From assembly GCA_019115385.1 (NCBI GenBank), contig DXDR01000080.1, forward strand, positions 1-64,000: a stretch of DNA of 64,000 bases, given 5' to 3'. The notes under the pieces were generated by a model, which did not search any database, was not told where the DNA came from, and saw only the letters and a list, made by a program, of their open reading frames with translations. This DNA is from Candidatus Mediterraneibacter avicola. GTDB taxonomy: Bacteria > Bacillota > Clostridia > Lachnospirales > Lachnospiraceae. Each line of letters begins with the position of its first letter. The stretch's first letter is position 1. Below are positions 32,912 to 40,122 of this stretch, in pieces. The position numbers were made by a program, and so were the translations under genes.

Positions 32912-34150
32912 TCACAGCATCAGGGCCCGGACTGCCCGAAGCATATAGTCCTGGAAACCGGCCTTTGCAACACTGTCTTTTGCCACGATATCCACACTTC
33001 CGATCTCATTGCCGTCCAGCCGGTACACAGCCCGCCCCAGAACGTCTCCCGTTTTGACCGGCGCGCGGACCGGCTCATCCAGTTCAATCTCCTTTTCAAT
33101 ATTATTTAAATTAGCGCCTTCTGTATCCAGCCAGGTGAATTCTTCCGCGTACCCCACACTGATCTGATCTCTGACGCCGCCTTCCACATCTGCGTCAGGG
33201 AGAGCCTGGGGAGCATCGTCTGTATAAATCTGACATTTTCCGAACCCATAGTTTAGCAGAGTCACCGCATCCTGAAACCGCTGCCTGGAATTCTCTGACG
33301 CCATGATGACCGCGATCAGTTCCACACCGTTTTTCTCCGCTGTGGCTGATACACAGAATTTTGCCTCTCCTGTAGAACCGGTTTTCAGTCCGGTCGCATA
33401 TTCGTACTGGCGTACAAGTTTGTTAGTGTTTGAGAGTCCGAACTCTGACGTTCCTTTCCGTGTCGTATGAGTGATATTTTCCATCCATATCATACAGTAA
33501 TCGCGTATCTGAGGATATTTTGTGATCAGTTCTCTGGACATAAGCGCGATGTCCCGGGCGCTGGTCACATGCCCGTCTGCATCCAGTCCATTGCAGTTTT
33601 TAAACGTCGTGTTTTTCATACCCAGTCCCTGCGCCCTCTCATTCATTCTTCGGACAAACTCTTCCTCATTGCCGCATATGTACTCAGCCATTGCCACACA
33701 GGCATCATTTGCACTTGCCACAGAAATGCACTTAAGCAGGGTATCCACCGTCTGTACTTCCCCCACTTCCAGGAACACCTGGGATCCGCCCATAGAAGCA
33801 GCATATTCGGAAGTTGTCACTTCATCGTCCAGACTGATCGCACCACTGTCAAGGGAGTCAAAGATCAGAAGCATGGTCATAACCTTTGTCACACTGGCCG
33901 GGGGACGCGCAGTATCAGCATCTTTTTCATAGAGTACAGTTCCGGTGGATGCTTCCATCAGGATAGCCGACGGAGCACTGATCTCGACCTGGGCAGTAGT
34001 TTCCTCCCTGCTTTCCTCTAAGTTGCTCTCCCCTAACCTGTTCTCTTCAGATCCGGTTTCTTCTTCAGCATACAAGACTGCCGGGCTGCCTGCCGCGCAG
34101 AGAGAGATCATCAGAACGGTACATATCAGGAACGCCAAAGTCCTTTTCAT
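32912..34150 (-). CDS. Serine-type D-alanyl-D-alanine carboxypeptidase (PBP5/DacF type, second copy)
   Basis: 412 residues. A signal peptide (TLAFLICTVLMISLCAAGSPAV) is followed by an acidic, Glu-rich linker to about residue 55. The S11 domain has PPASVTKVM (catalytic Ser), SAN in SVASANDACVAMAE, and GLKTGSTGEAKF. The C-terminal beta domain (EEFTWLDTEGANLNNIEKEI) precedes a short amphipathic end (AKAGFQDYMLRAVRALML) that could hold it to the membrane, unlike the other copy. It trims D-Ala from peptidoglycan. The gene is separate, 120 bases from deoC. Confidence 0.94.
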   Translation of the reverse strand: MKRTLAFLICTVLMISLCAAGSPAVLYAEEETGSEENRLGESNLEESREETTAQVEISAPSAILMEASTGTVLYEKDADTARPPASVTKVMTMLLIFDSLDSGAISLDDEVTTSEYAASMGGSQVFLEVGEVQTVDTLLKCISVASANDACVAMAEYICGNEEEFVRRMNERAQGLGMKNTTFKNCNGLDADGHVTSARDIALMSRELITKYPQIRDYCMIWMENITHTTRKGTSEFGLSNTNKLVRQYEYATGLKTGSTGEAKFCVSATAEKNGVELIAVIMASENSRQRFQDAVTLLNYGFGKCQIYTDDAPQALPDADVEGGVRDQISVGYAEEFTWLDTEGANLNNIEKEIELDEPVRAPVKTGDVLGRAVYRLDGNEIGSVDIVAKDSVAKAGFQDYMLRAVRALML

Positions 34151-34254
34151 TCCATACTCCTCCCATTTTTGTCTGTTACCAATATAATGGAAATTTATTG
34201 CAATTATGACTACAAACAGACTTTTTGCATCTGCATTTCCTCCTTTTCGTCTAA

Positions 34255-34283
34255 TTGACTTTTCTGATTCCGGGGCGTATATT
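34255..34283 (+). promoter_or_regulatory. Promoter of the J-domain gene
   Basis: TTGACT (34255-34260) and TATATT (34278-34283) with a 17-base spacer, about 58 bases upstream of the ATG at 34342. Confidence 0.68.
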
Positions 34284-34341
34284 AATCATGGGAGAATAAA
34301 TAGGAGTAAGCATACTCATGGATAATAAGGAGGTCACAATA

Positions 34342-35049
34342 ATGTCGCGTACTTATTATGACATTTTAGGGGTTCCCAGGGACGCGTCTCTCGAGGAAAT
34401 CACAGCGGCAAAAAATGCATTGGCAAAGGTATACCATCCAGATGCGAATGTACATAAAGATATAGATACCACGGCCTTCATGCAGGAGATTCTGGAAGCG
34501 TATCACGTGCTTTCAGATGAGAGCAGACGAAAAAAATATAATCAGGAAACATTTGGAGAATCCACCCGGGTATTCAAGACGTTCACGGTCGGGCCGGATG
34601 GAGATTCAGAGGATTTATCTTTCGTTACATACTGGAACGCTGCAAGCCAGCTGAACGAAACTATTGACAAAAGCGTCCGGCTGATGGAACGTGAGTCAAA
34701 GAAAAAGAGCATTTCCCATCGCATTTTTACAAAAATCGGGAAAAACCAACAGCACGAAGACTCCTTCCGCAACCGTCAGATTTCGCGCCTTTCCATGCAG
34801 GCTATCCAGTATATCACAGTTCTGAAAATGGCCGGAATCCCAATGGAATACTGGCAGCCCGAGGCTATGAACTGGGTGCTGATCCGCTGGGGGCAGAAGC
34901 AGTCACTCGACTATCATTCTCTGTTTGCCCGTTATGACGCTTTTATTGAGCAGACCGCGACAAGCACGGAAAAAATGAAACTGCGCTCCAAAAGCCGCAG
35001 ATATCAGAATAATTTAAAAAAACTGCTCTCCTACGCTTTAGAGGCGTAG
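34342..35049 (+). CDS. J-domain (DnaJ-like) protein
   Basis: 235 residues from the ATG at 34342 (AAGGAGGTCACAATA upstream). Residues 1-72 are a J domain: RTYYDILGVPRDASLEEITA, the HPD tripeptide in VYHPDANVH, and AYHVLSDESRRKKYN. The rest lacks the Gly/Phe and zinc-finger parts of true DnaJ. It is helical and basic, with KIGKNQQHEDSFRNRQISRL and a C-terminal RSKSRRYQNNLKKLLSY. It presumably hands a special client to DnaK; the client is unknown. Its last 12 bases overlap the convergent phosphatase gene. Confidence 0.9.
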   Translation: MSRTYYDILGVPRDASLEEITAAKNALAKVYHPDANVHKDIDTTAFMQEILEAYHVLSDESRRKKYNQETFGESTRVFKTFTVGPDGDSEDLSFVTYWNAASQLNETIDKSVRLMERESKKKSISHRIFTKIGKNQQHEDSFRNRQISRLSMQAIQYITVLKMAGIPMEYWQPEAMNWVLIRWGQKQSLDYHSLFARYDAFIEQTATSTEKMKLRSKSRRYQNNLKKLLSYALEA

Positions 35050-35502
35050 AAGGCAGTCCTGCAGGAGGGCTTCACAGCCCTCTTTTACATCTCTGTAAGT
35101 CTCGTCAAAATCCCCTGTGTACCAGGGATCTGCAATATCCTGACCTTTCCGCTCCGTAAAATCCAAAAGCTTTGACACTTTTCCCTGAGGATCCCCATTC
35201 CCGATCAAGCGGTTGATATTGCGGATGTTCCATGTGTCCATTCCGATGATATAATCAAATTCGTCATATTCATCTTTCTTCATCTGACGGGCCCGGTGGG
35301 GAATACACAGGATCCCGACCTGCCGAAGTTTCCTCTGCGTGCCGTGGTGCGGCGGATTGCCGATTTCCTCACGGCTTGTAGCTGCGGAATCAATATAAAA
35401 TTCGTCTGAAAGGCCGGCCTGATCTACCATGTGCTGGAAGACAGACTGGGCCATAGTTGACCGGCAGATATTGCCGTGGCACACGAAAAGCACTCGTATC
35501 AT
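35038..35502 (-). CDS. Low-molecular-weight protein-tyrosine phosphatase
   Basis: 154 residues. The P-loop VCHGNICRS (residues 7-15) with nucleophile Cys8, and the acid loop in IADPWYTGDFDETY, are complete. The rest matches the LMW-PTP fold (EIGNPPHHGTQRKLRQVGI). It removes phosphate from tyrosine in proteins. AGGAGGACTTTAAAAT precedes the ATG. The 3' end overlaps the J-domain gene on the other strand by 12 bases. Four GGCAAA-type repeats phased at ten bases lie directly upstream of its ribosome site. Confidence 0.95.
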   Translation of the reverse strand: MIRVLFVCHGNICRSTMAQSVFQHMVDQAGLSDEFYIDSAATSREEIGNPPHHGTQRKLRQVGILCIPHRARQMKKDEYDEFDYIIGMDTWNIRNINRLIGNGDPQGKVSKLLDFTERKGQDIADPWYTGDFDETYRDVKEGCEALLQDCLLRL

Positions 35503-35520
35503 ATTTTAAAGTCCTCCTGA

Positions 35521-35677
35521 TTTGCTAAGATTTGCCCTGTTTTGCCGCAATTTGCCGGGTATGTAATTGCCGCTGAGATTGTTAAAACAATCACAGAATA
35601 AGCAAAACGGGGCAAAATGTGGCATATTGAGGCCGTCAAAAGTAGTAAAAACGTAGTAAGAATGGGGGTGTTACTAC
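35521..35677. repeat. Helically phased TTTGCC repeats with central dyad
   Basis: TTTGC(C) occurs at 35521, 35531, 35541 and 35551, exactly ten bases apart. Inverted forms follow as GCAAAA at 35602, GGCAAAA at 35611 and GGCA at 35621, also about ten bases apart. Between them lies a dyad, GATTGTT-AA-AACAATC (35577-35592), extended by CTG/CAG on each side. To the right GTAGTAA appears at 35642 and 35653 and its inverse TTACTAC at 35671. Spacing of one helical turn is typical of protein arrays on one DNA face. Confidence 0.6.
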
Positions 35678-35713
35678 TGTCCCATTTTAGCATCCTTTTG
35701 TAAAATGTTCTAC

Positions 35714-35857
35714 TTAATATGTTCGGAATTCATCTAATAGTTTCTTGAAGATTAAGGCATTTTCATAATCTTCTTTAAAAGCTCCTGGACGATATGAATC
35801 TGGAAGTTCCATATAGGGGATATGAATATCTTTTAAATACTTGTCTCTGATTCCCAT
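35714..35857 (-). pseudogene. Short gene fragment (47 codons)
   Basis: An open frame starting MGIRDKYLKDIHIPYMELPD and ending LLDEFRTY. The composition looks like real protein, but there is no ribosome site, and a second frame just upstream (ending SISKWESETSI) runs into it with a shift. It is best read as the 3' remnant of a decayed gene. The family is not recognised. Confidence 0.35.
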
Positions 35858-36051
35858 TTAGAAATCGAATAATCCTTAAATTTTTCTTTTTCTTCTTTTC
35901 ACAAAACACAAAGTTACCTTTCAGATTGATTTTTCCATCTGTAACCTATGTTTCCATCGTAATCTTTTCCTCCTTTCACGCCGTCATATATGAAAGCTTC
36001 TTATAATCCGAAATTATCGGAACTAGCACTCCAAAAAAATTTTATATTTTT

Positions 36052-36074
36052 CAAAGTGTCAAATTGACACTTTG
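36052..36074. promoter_or_regulatory. 23-base perfect palindrome with extra half-site
   Basis: CAAAGTGTCAA at 36052-36062 is mirrored by TTGACACTTTG at 36064-36074 around one base. A third related half-site (TTTTGATACTTTG, 36083-36095) follows nine bases later. It lies 35 bases past the stop of the fic gene. A dimeric regulator site is likely; there is no T-tract to make it a terminator. Confidence 0.45.
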
Positions 36075-36108
36075 GATCCAACTTTTGATACTTTGAAAAT
36101 TATCTTAC

Positions 36109-36999
36109 TTAATATGGGATTCTGAAATAATCCAGATACGCCTTATATCGATCCTGTGCGGTCAGGCAGGTATCTGTCAGATAGCCTTTTTCATTGTCCC
36201 ATTCCTTTAATCCTCTATAGTAGAACATCTTCAGGTTATCCTCAATAATGAATGGAACGATATTATATTTCAAACATTCTTTGAACATAATCAGCCTGCC
36301 CACACGACCGTTGCCGTCCTGAAACGGATGGATTCGTTCAAACTTTACATGGAAATCCAGAATATCTTCAAAGGTCTTTTCTTCTTTTGCGTTATACGCT
36401 GTCAGCAGTGCTTTCATCTTACCGGCAACTTCTTCGGGTAGAGCAGTATCCATGCCGCCCACCTCATTAGGCAATTTCTTATAATCCCCTACTGCAAACC
36501 AGTCTTTTCTGGAATCGCTGGTTCCGCTTTTCAAAGTCAGATGAAGTTCCTTAATAAACTTCTCAGCCAAAGCGTTTTTTGCATGGTCGATAATCATATC
36601 AATACATCGAAAATGATTTGCGGTTTCAATCACATCGTCTACGTTGAGAACTTCATTCTCTACGCCGATGGTATTGGTTTCAAAAATATATCTGGTCTGA
36701 TCATGGGTCAGACGACTTCCCTCAATATGGTTTGAGTTATACGTTAAATCAATTTGTGTTTTATGGTAAATACCGCCGAAATATTTACTTGCTTTTTGTT
36801 CCTGAAAAATATCCAGCAGTGTGAATGGATGCTCTTTCTTTTTGTTGGAACGCTCTGGTTTTTCGGCGTTCTCCGGAATATTCCAGGTTTTTCCGGTAAG
36901 AAAAGCACCTGGCACACGCCCGTGAGCGCAGTAATTTCTCACACTGCGCTCCGATATATTCCATTTTTTTGCTATTTCAGCAACTGAAAGGTAACGCAT
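36109..36999 (-). CDS. Fic-domain protein with N-terminal helix-turn-helix
   Basis: 296 residues from the ATG at 36999 (GGAGGAAAGCA upstream). Residues 1-45 look like a MerR/excisionase-type DNA-binding domain (VAEIAKKWNISERSVRNYCA, GKTWNIPENA). The Fic core carries HPFQDGNGRVGR at 224-235 with catalytic His224. The segment SNHIEG (89-94) fits the class II inhibitory helix [S/T]xxxE[G/N], which blocks ATP binding with Glu93. Fic enzymes AMPylate target proteins. The DNA-binding part suggests autoregulation or action on DNA-bound targets; this is inferred. The gene stands alone in a decayed region. Confidence 0.93.
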   Translation of the reverse strand: MRYLSVAEIAKKWNISERSVRNYCAHGRVPGAFLTGKTWNIPENAEKPERSNKKKEHPFTLLDIFQEQKASKYFGGIYHKTQIDLTYNSNHIEGSRLTHDQTRYIFETNTIGVENEVLNVDDVIETANHFRCIDMIIDHAKNALAEKFIKELHLTLKSGTSDSRKDWFAVGDYKKLPNEVGGMDTALPEEVAGKMKALLTAYNAKEEKTFEDILDFHVKFERIHPFQDGNGRVGRLIMFKECLKYNIVPFIIEDNLKMFYYRGLKEWDNEKGYLTDTCLTAQDRYKAYLDYFRIPY

Positions 37000-37027
37000 T
37001 TGCTTTCCTCCGTTATCAATCGATCTA

Positions 37028-37055
37028 ATACTATATGGATCTTGCACTATAGTAT
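37028..37055. promoter_or_regulatory. Inverted repeat upstream of fic
   Basis: ATACTATA (37028-37035) and TATAGTAT (37048-37055) are separated by 12 bases, about 29 bases upstream of the fic ATG. The AT-rich arms could contain the -10 element. A binding site for the Fic protein's own helix-turn-helix is possible. Confidence 0.4.
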
Positions 37056-37206
37056 ATCACATTACCGGCAATAAATCCATCGAACTTCCGCATTAGACAA
37101 TATATTTTTGCCGTTTTCAGAAGTTCCAATTATCACAACGTAAAGAGAACCGGACTTCACAGGCAAGTGAAATCCAGTTCCCATTTTTATCTATATATCA
37201 TTTCGT

Positions 37207-37668
37207 TCAGTACAGATTCATAGGATAATTTCGATTTTGTGTTTTGCTGTATTGCATCTTTATTGTTCCAGGAAACTTATTTTGCAATAGCTTATCCAAC
37301 CTTTCGTTTCCTCCGATAACTTTTAAGCCGTAGTATTCGATACTGGGATCCTGAAGGTGTGCAAATATATCCTGATTTTTTAACAATCTCTTTTTATCCC
37401 AGGGAAATATCAGATCTTCATTGATCCCATCTGCAAAAACAATATATGTGTAAATATATGTCTCGTGTCCACATTGATAACATCGCTACTTAAAGCGATA
37501 TACTCTATTGGAATTGACTGTTTGTGATTTGCCAATAATCTCAATATTCTCAGGATTATACGCATAGGTCTTTCCTGTTTCAGTAAATCTAATCAGGATT
37601 TTCCCTTCGCTTTCCTCGATAGAATAAGCATTTTTAATTTTATTTGACCTTTTATCTAAAAATTTCAT
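37207..37668 (-). pseudogene. Zinc-ribbon-like gene interrupted by in-frame TAG
   Basis: The frame starts MKFLDKRSNKIKNAYSIEES and stops at a TAG (37488-37486) after 60 codons. It continues in the same frame for 92 codons beyond it: RCYQCGHETYIYTYIVFADG, then INEDLIFPWDKKRLLKN and PSIEYYGLKVIGG, until a TGA at 37209-37207. A second TGA follows within three codons and the coding-like pattern goes on a little. The CxxCGHET after the TAG looks like half of a zinc ribbon whose second Cys pair is lost in the broken end. Other genes here use TAG as a normal stop, so decay, not recoding, is the simple reading. Family unknown. Confidence 0.6.
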
Positions 37669-37783
37669 TTTACCGCAATATTTCCTTTATATTTTTTGAA
37701 GTTATCATATCGGTACTTTTCTCAGAAGCTGTAGACTTGTTGTAAAACACTCTCTCTATCTCAAAGATTATACTGGTTTTCGT

Positions 37784-38995
37784 TTACAGAAAAACATATT
37801 TTCTCAGCCGTTCAAACGCCTCTTCGATCCTGGAGCGCGGCGACGCCAGATTCATCCGGATATGACAGGGCCCGCCGAATGCTCTTCCATCCTGCCAGCC
37901 AACGCCCACTTTCCATCCTTCTTTTATTACTTTATCAATCGGTTTTCCCGACTTCATACAGTATTCTGTACAGTCAAGAAAGAGCATATAAGTTCCCTGG
38001 GGAGGCGATACAGCGATACCCGCGAAATGCGCCCGGATAAAGTCCACGGCGTACCGGGCATTTTCTTCCAGCACTGTCCGCAGCTCCTCCAGCCACTCAT
38101 ATCCCTGTGGCTGATATGCCCCGATCAGAGCATGCATAGAGAGTACATTCATTTCATTATAATGTGTTGCATACGCGTAGCTGCAGATACGATCCTGCAG
38201 ATATGTGCTGTATATAATATGAAAACTTCCGATCAGCCCGGCAAGATTAAAGGTTTTGCTCGGCGCATAAGCTGCGATCACATGTTCTTTTGCCCAGTCA
38301 TTTACCATCTGCGTCGGAATATGGCGATACCCGGCAAATGTCAGATCGGCCCAGATTTCATCGCTGATCACATAGCAGTCATTCGCCTCATAGACTTCCA
38401 TTGCCTTTTCCAGTTCCCAGCGTTCCCATACACGTCCGCTTGGATTATGAGGGGAACAGAAAATTGCAAGATGTATATGATTTTCCTTCAGCTTCCTGTC
38501 CATGTCTTCATAATCCATCCGCCAGATCCCGCTGCTGTCTTTTGTAAGCGGACTGTATACCGACGTCCGGCCCAATCCTTCAATATCCTCGTGGAATCCC
38601 AGGTAGAACGGACTGTGAATAAGAATCTTGTCGCCCGGCTCAGAGAGCACCTGAACCGCGCTTGTTACACATCCGTGCACGCCATTCTCATATCCGATAT
38701 ACTCTTTTTTCAGTCCTTTCACGCCAAAATGATTTTCCTGCCATCTGATAATCGAGTCGTAATACTCCTCCGTCGGCCGGAAATATCCAAATGCAGGATG
38801 CTCTACACGCTTTATTATTGCCTCGGTGACCGAGGGACAGGTGGGAAAGTTCATGTCCGCCACCCACATAGGAATAAAATCAAATCCATCCTGCGGTTTC
38901 TCGGGCTCACTGCCCCACACATTTTCTCCCACACTGTCTACGGCAAGGGCGTCCCTGCCCCTGCGGTCCATAACGGATATAAAATCATATTTCAT
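37784..38995 (-). CDS. MalY/PatB-family PLP-dependent cystathionine beta-lyase / aminotransferase
   Basis: 403 residues from the ATG at 38995 (CGGAGGCATTGT upstream). Fold type I aminotransferase signatures: IPMWVADMNFPTCPSVTEAI, GVHGCVTSAVQVLSEPGDKI, CSPHNPSGRVWERWELEKA, VISDEIWADLTF, and the PLP Lys in YAPSKTFNLAGL. MalY/PatB enzymes cleave cystathionine or cysteine conjugates and can make homocysteine or H2S. No regulator or transporter adjoins it. Length and motifs are normal. Confidence 0.95.
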   Translation of the reverse strand: MKYDFISVMDRRGRDALAVDSVGENVWGSEPEKPQDGFDFIPMWVADMNFPTCPSVTEAIIKRVEHPAFGYFRPTEEYYDSIIRWQENHFGVKGLKKEYIGYENGVHGCVTSAVQVLSEPGDKILIHSPFYLGFHEDIEGLGRTSVYSPLTKDSSGIWRMDYEDMDRKLKENHIHLAIFCSPHNPSGRVWERWELEKAMEVYEANDCYVISDEIWADLTFAGYRHIPTQMVNDWAKEHVIAAYAPSKTFNLAGLIGSFHIIYSTYLQDRICSYAYATHYNEMNVLSMHALIGAYQPQGYEWLEELRTVLEENARYAVDFIRAHFAGIAVSPPQGTYMLFLDCTEYCMKSGKPIDKVIKEGWKVGVGWQDGRAFGGPCHIRMNLASPRSRIEEAFERLRKYVFL

Positions 38996-39068
38996 ACAAT
39001 GCCTCCGTTTTGTCTGCGCCATTTACTGAGGCCACGGCCCTGTTGTGCATGACAGATCTCCGGCCGCC

Positions 39069-39932
39069 TTATTTTACCTCGACCAGTTCAATCCTAAAGT
39101 TCAGCTCTTTCCCCGCCATCTCATGGTTTGCGTCAAAAGTGATCGTGGTCTCTTCCTTGGCCGCCACCTTGACAGGGAAAGGCTGCCCATATTGATTGGA
39201 CAGATAAACCTGCTGTCCGATCTCCAGATCCTCTGATCCCGGAAGCTGGGCAATCTCAATCGTAAATACCGCATTTGGATCGGGCATGCCATAGGCATCT
39301 TCGGGCATCAGGTGGATATCCACGGTCTGTCCGACTTCCATATCAGCCACAGCTGCATCAAATCCTCTGATCATCTGACCTGCGCCGCAGACAAATTCCA
39401 GCGGTTCACCGCGGTCATAAGATGAATCAAACTGGGTTCCATCATTAAACGTACCTCTGTAATGTGTCCGGCAGGTCTTTCCGACGTTGCGCCCTGTAAT
39501 TGTCGGCTGAGAGCCGCATCCGCCTCCGCAGCTGTCCCCGCATCCGCCTCCGCAGGAATGACCTTCCTCGTGATCCCCGCAGCTGTGTCCATCCTCATGG
39601 TGGTGATGATCACAGTTTGCCCCGGTGGAGATCAATTCGCCCTTCAGGTAAGCGTCCACCGCCTGATCTGCATCTCCTTCGGCGCCGGAGCACAATTCAA
39701 CCCCCGCCTCTGCAAGCGCGGCCTGGGCACCGCCGCCGATACCGCCGCATATAAGCACATCGACTGACTGTTCAGACAATAGCCCGGCAAGCGCTCCATG
39801 TCCGACGCCGTTAGAGCCGATCACTTCGCTGGAAACCACCTTGTTATCCTCAATCTCATATACCTTGAAAAATTCTGTCCTTCCAAAATGCTGAAAGATA
39901 TTTCCGTTGTCATATGTCACTGCTATTTTCAT
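39069..39932 (-). CDS. NifX/NifB-like domain fused by a His/Cys linker to an FKBP peptidyl-prolyl isomerase
   Basis: 287 residues in three parts. Residues 1-104 match the dinitrogenase iron-molybdenum cofactor-binding (MTH1175/NifX) fold: MKIAVTYDNGNIFQHFG, VDVLICGGIGGGAQAAL. Residues 106-141 are a metal-binding linker with HHHH at 109-112 and repeated GHSCG and GGGCG units. Residues 148-287 are a SlyD-type FKBP with GTFNDGTQFDSSYDRGEPLEF, GQMIRGFDAAVADMEVGQ and an inserted flap (PDPNAVFTIEIAQLP). SlyD proteins fold clients and deliver nickel; the linker here could do the same. Whether the N-terminal part carries a metal cluster is unknown. It stands alone, 73 bases from the PatB-like gene. 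Confidence 0.93.
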   Translation of the reverse strand: MKIAVTYDNGNIFQHFGRTEFFKVYEIEDNKVVSSEVIGSNGVGHGALAGLLSEQSVDVLICGGIGGGAQAALAEAGVELCSGAEGDADQAVDAYLKGELISTGANCDHHHHEDGHSCGDHEEGHSCGGGCGDSCGGGCGSQPTITGRNVGKTCRTHYRGTFNDGTQFDSSYDRGEPLEFVCGAGQMIRGFDAAVADMEVGQTVDIHLMPEDAYGMPDPNAVFTIEIAQLPGSEDLEIGQQVYLSNQYGQPFPVKVAAKEETTITFDANHEMAGKELNFRIELVEVK

Positions 39933-40057
39933 TTTTCTCTCTCCTGTTTCCTTCTATTTATCTATCTATTATTATCTCGCCCTCTTCTTTAATGTCAATA
40001 TTTATATTATAAAATTTTAAACTCTCAGCAGTATTTCCACATTCCCCCTATTCGCTA

Positions 40058-40086
40058 TTGTTTTCAGCCATATTTTACGGTACAAT
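40058..40086 (+). promoter_or_regulatory. Promoter of the restriction-modification pair
   Basis: TTGTTT (40058-40063) and TACAAT (40081-40086) with a 17-base spacer, 36 bases before the methylase start. The surrounding DNA is AT-rich. No separate controller (C) protein gene is seen. Confidence 0.5.
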
Positions 40087-40122
40087 TAGAATCGTGACTA
40101 GAAATGGGAAGGATTTATAACT

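Larger units (their letters stand above)
35503..36108. other. Gene-poor accessory junction
   Basis: 606 bases with no intact gene. It holds, from left to right, phased TTTGCC repeats and a dyad (35521-35627), three TTACTAC/GTAGTAA motifs (35642-35677), a 47-codon fragment (35714-35857), scattered short frames broken by stops (for example a 28-codon minus-strand frame near 35935-36020 with residues KDYDGNIGYRWKNQSER), and a 23-base palindrome (36052-36074). The mix of dyads and broken frames suggests the end of a decayed mobile element. No integrase is present. Confidence 0.6.

Noticed and set aside
35521-35627. A CRISPR array
   Set aside because: Repeat units are only 6 bases with 4-base spacing, far from the 24-37 base repeats and 30-base spacers of CRISPR.
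35499-35693. A 64-codon hydrophobic minus-strand frame upstream of the phosphatase
   Set aside because: It runs through the phased repeats, lacks a ribosome site and overlaps the phosphatase start; its hydrophobic look comes from TTTGCC/GGCAAA repeats.
37486-37488. TAG as a recoded sense codon (pyrrolysine or suppression)
   Set aside because: Other genes in the window end normally with TAG, no suppressor tRNA is seen, and further stops follow in the same pseudogene.
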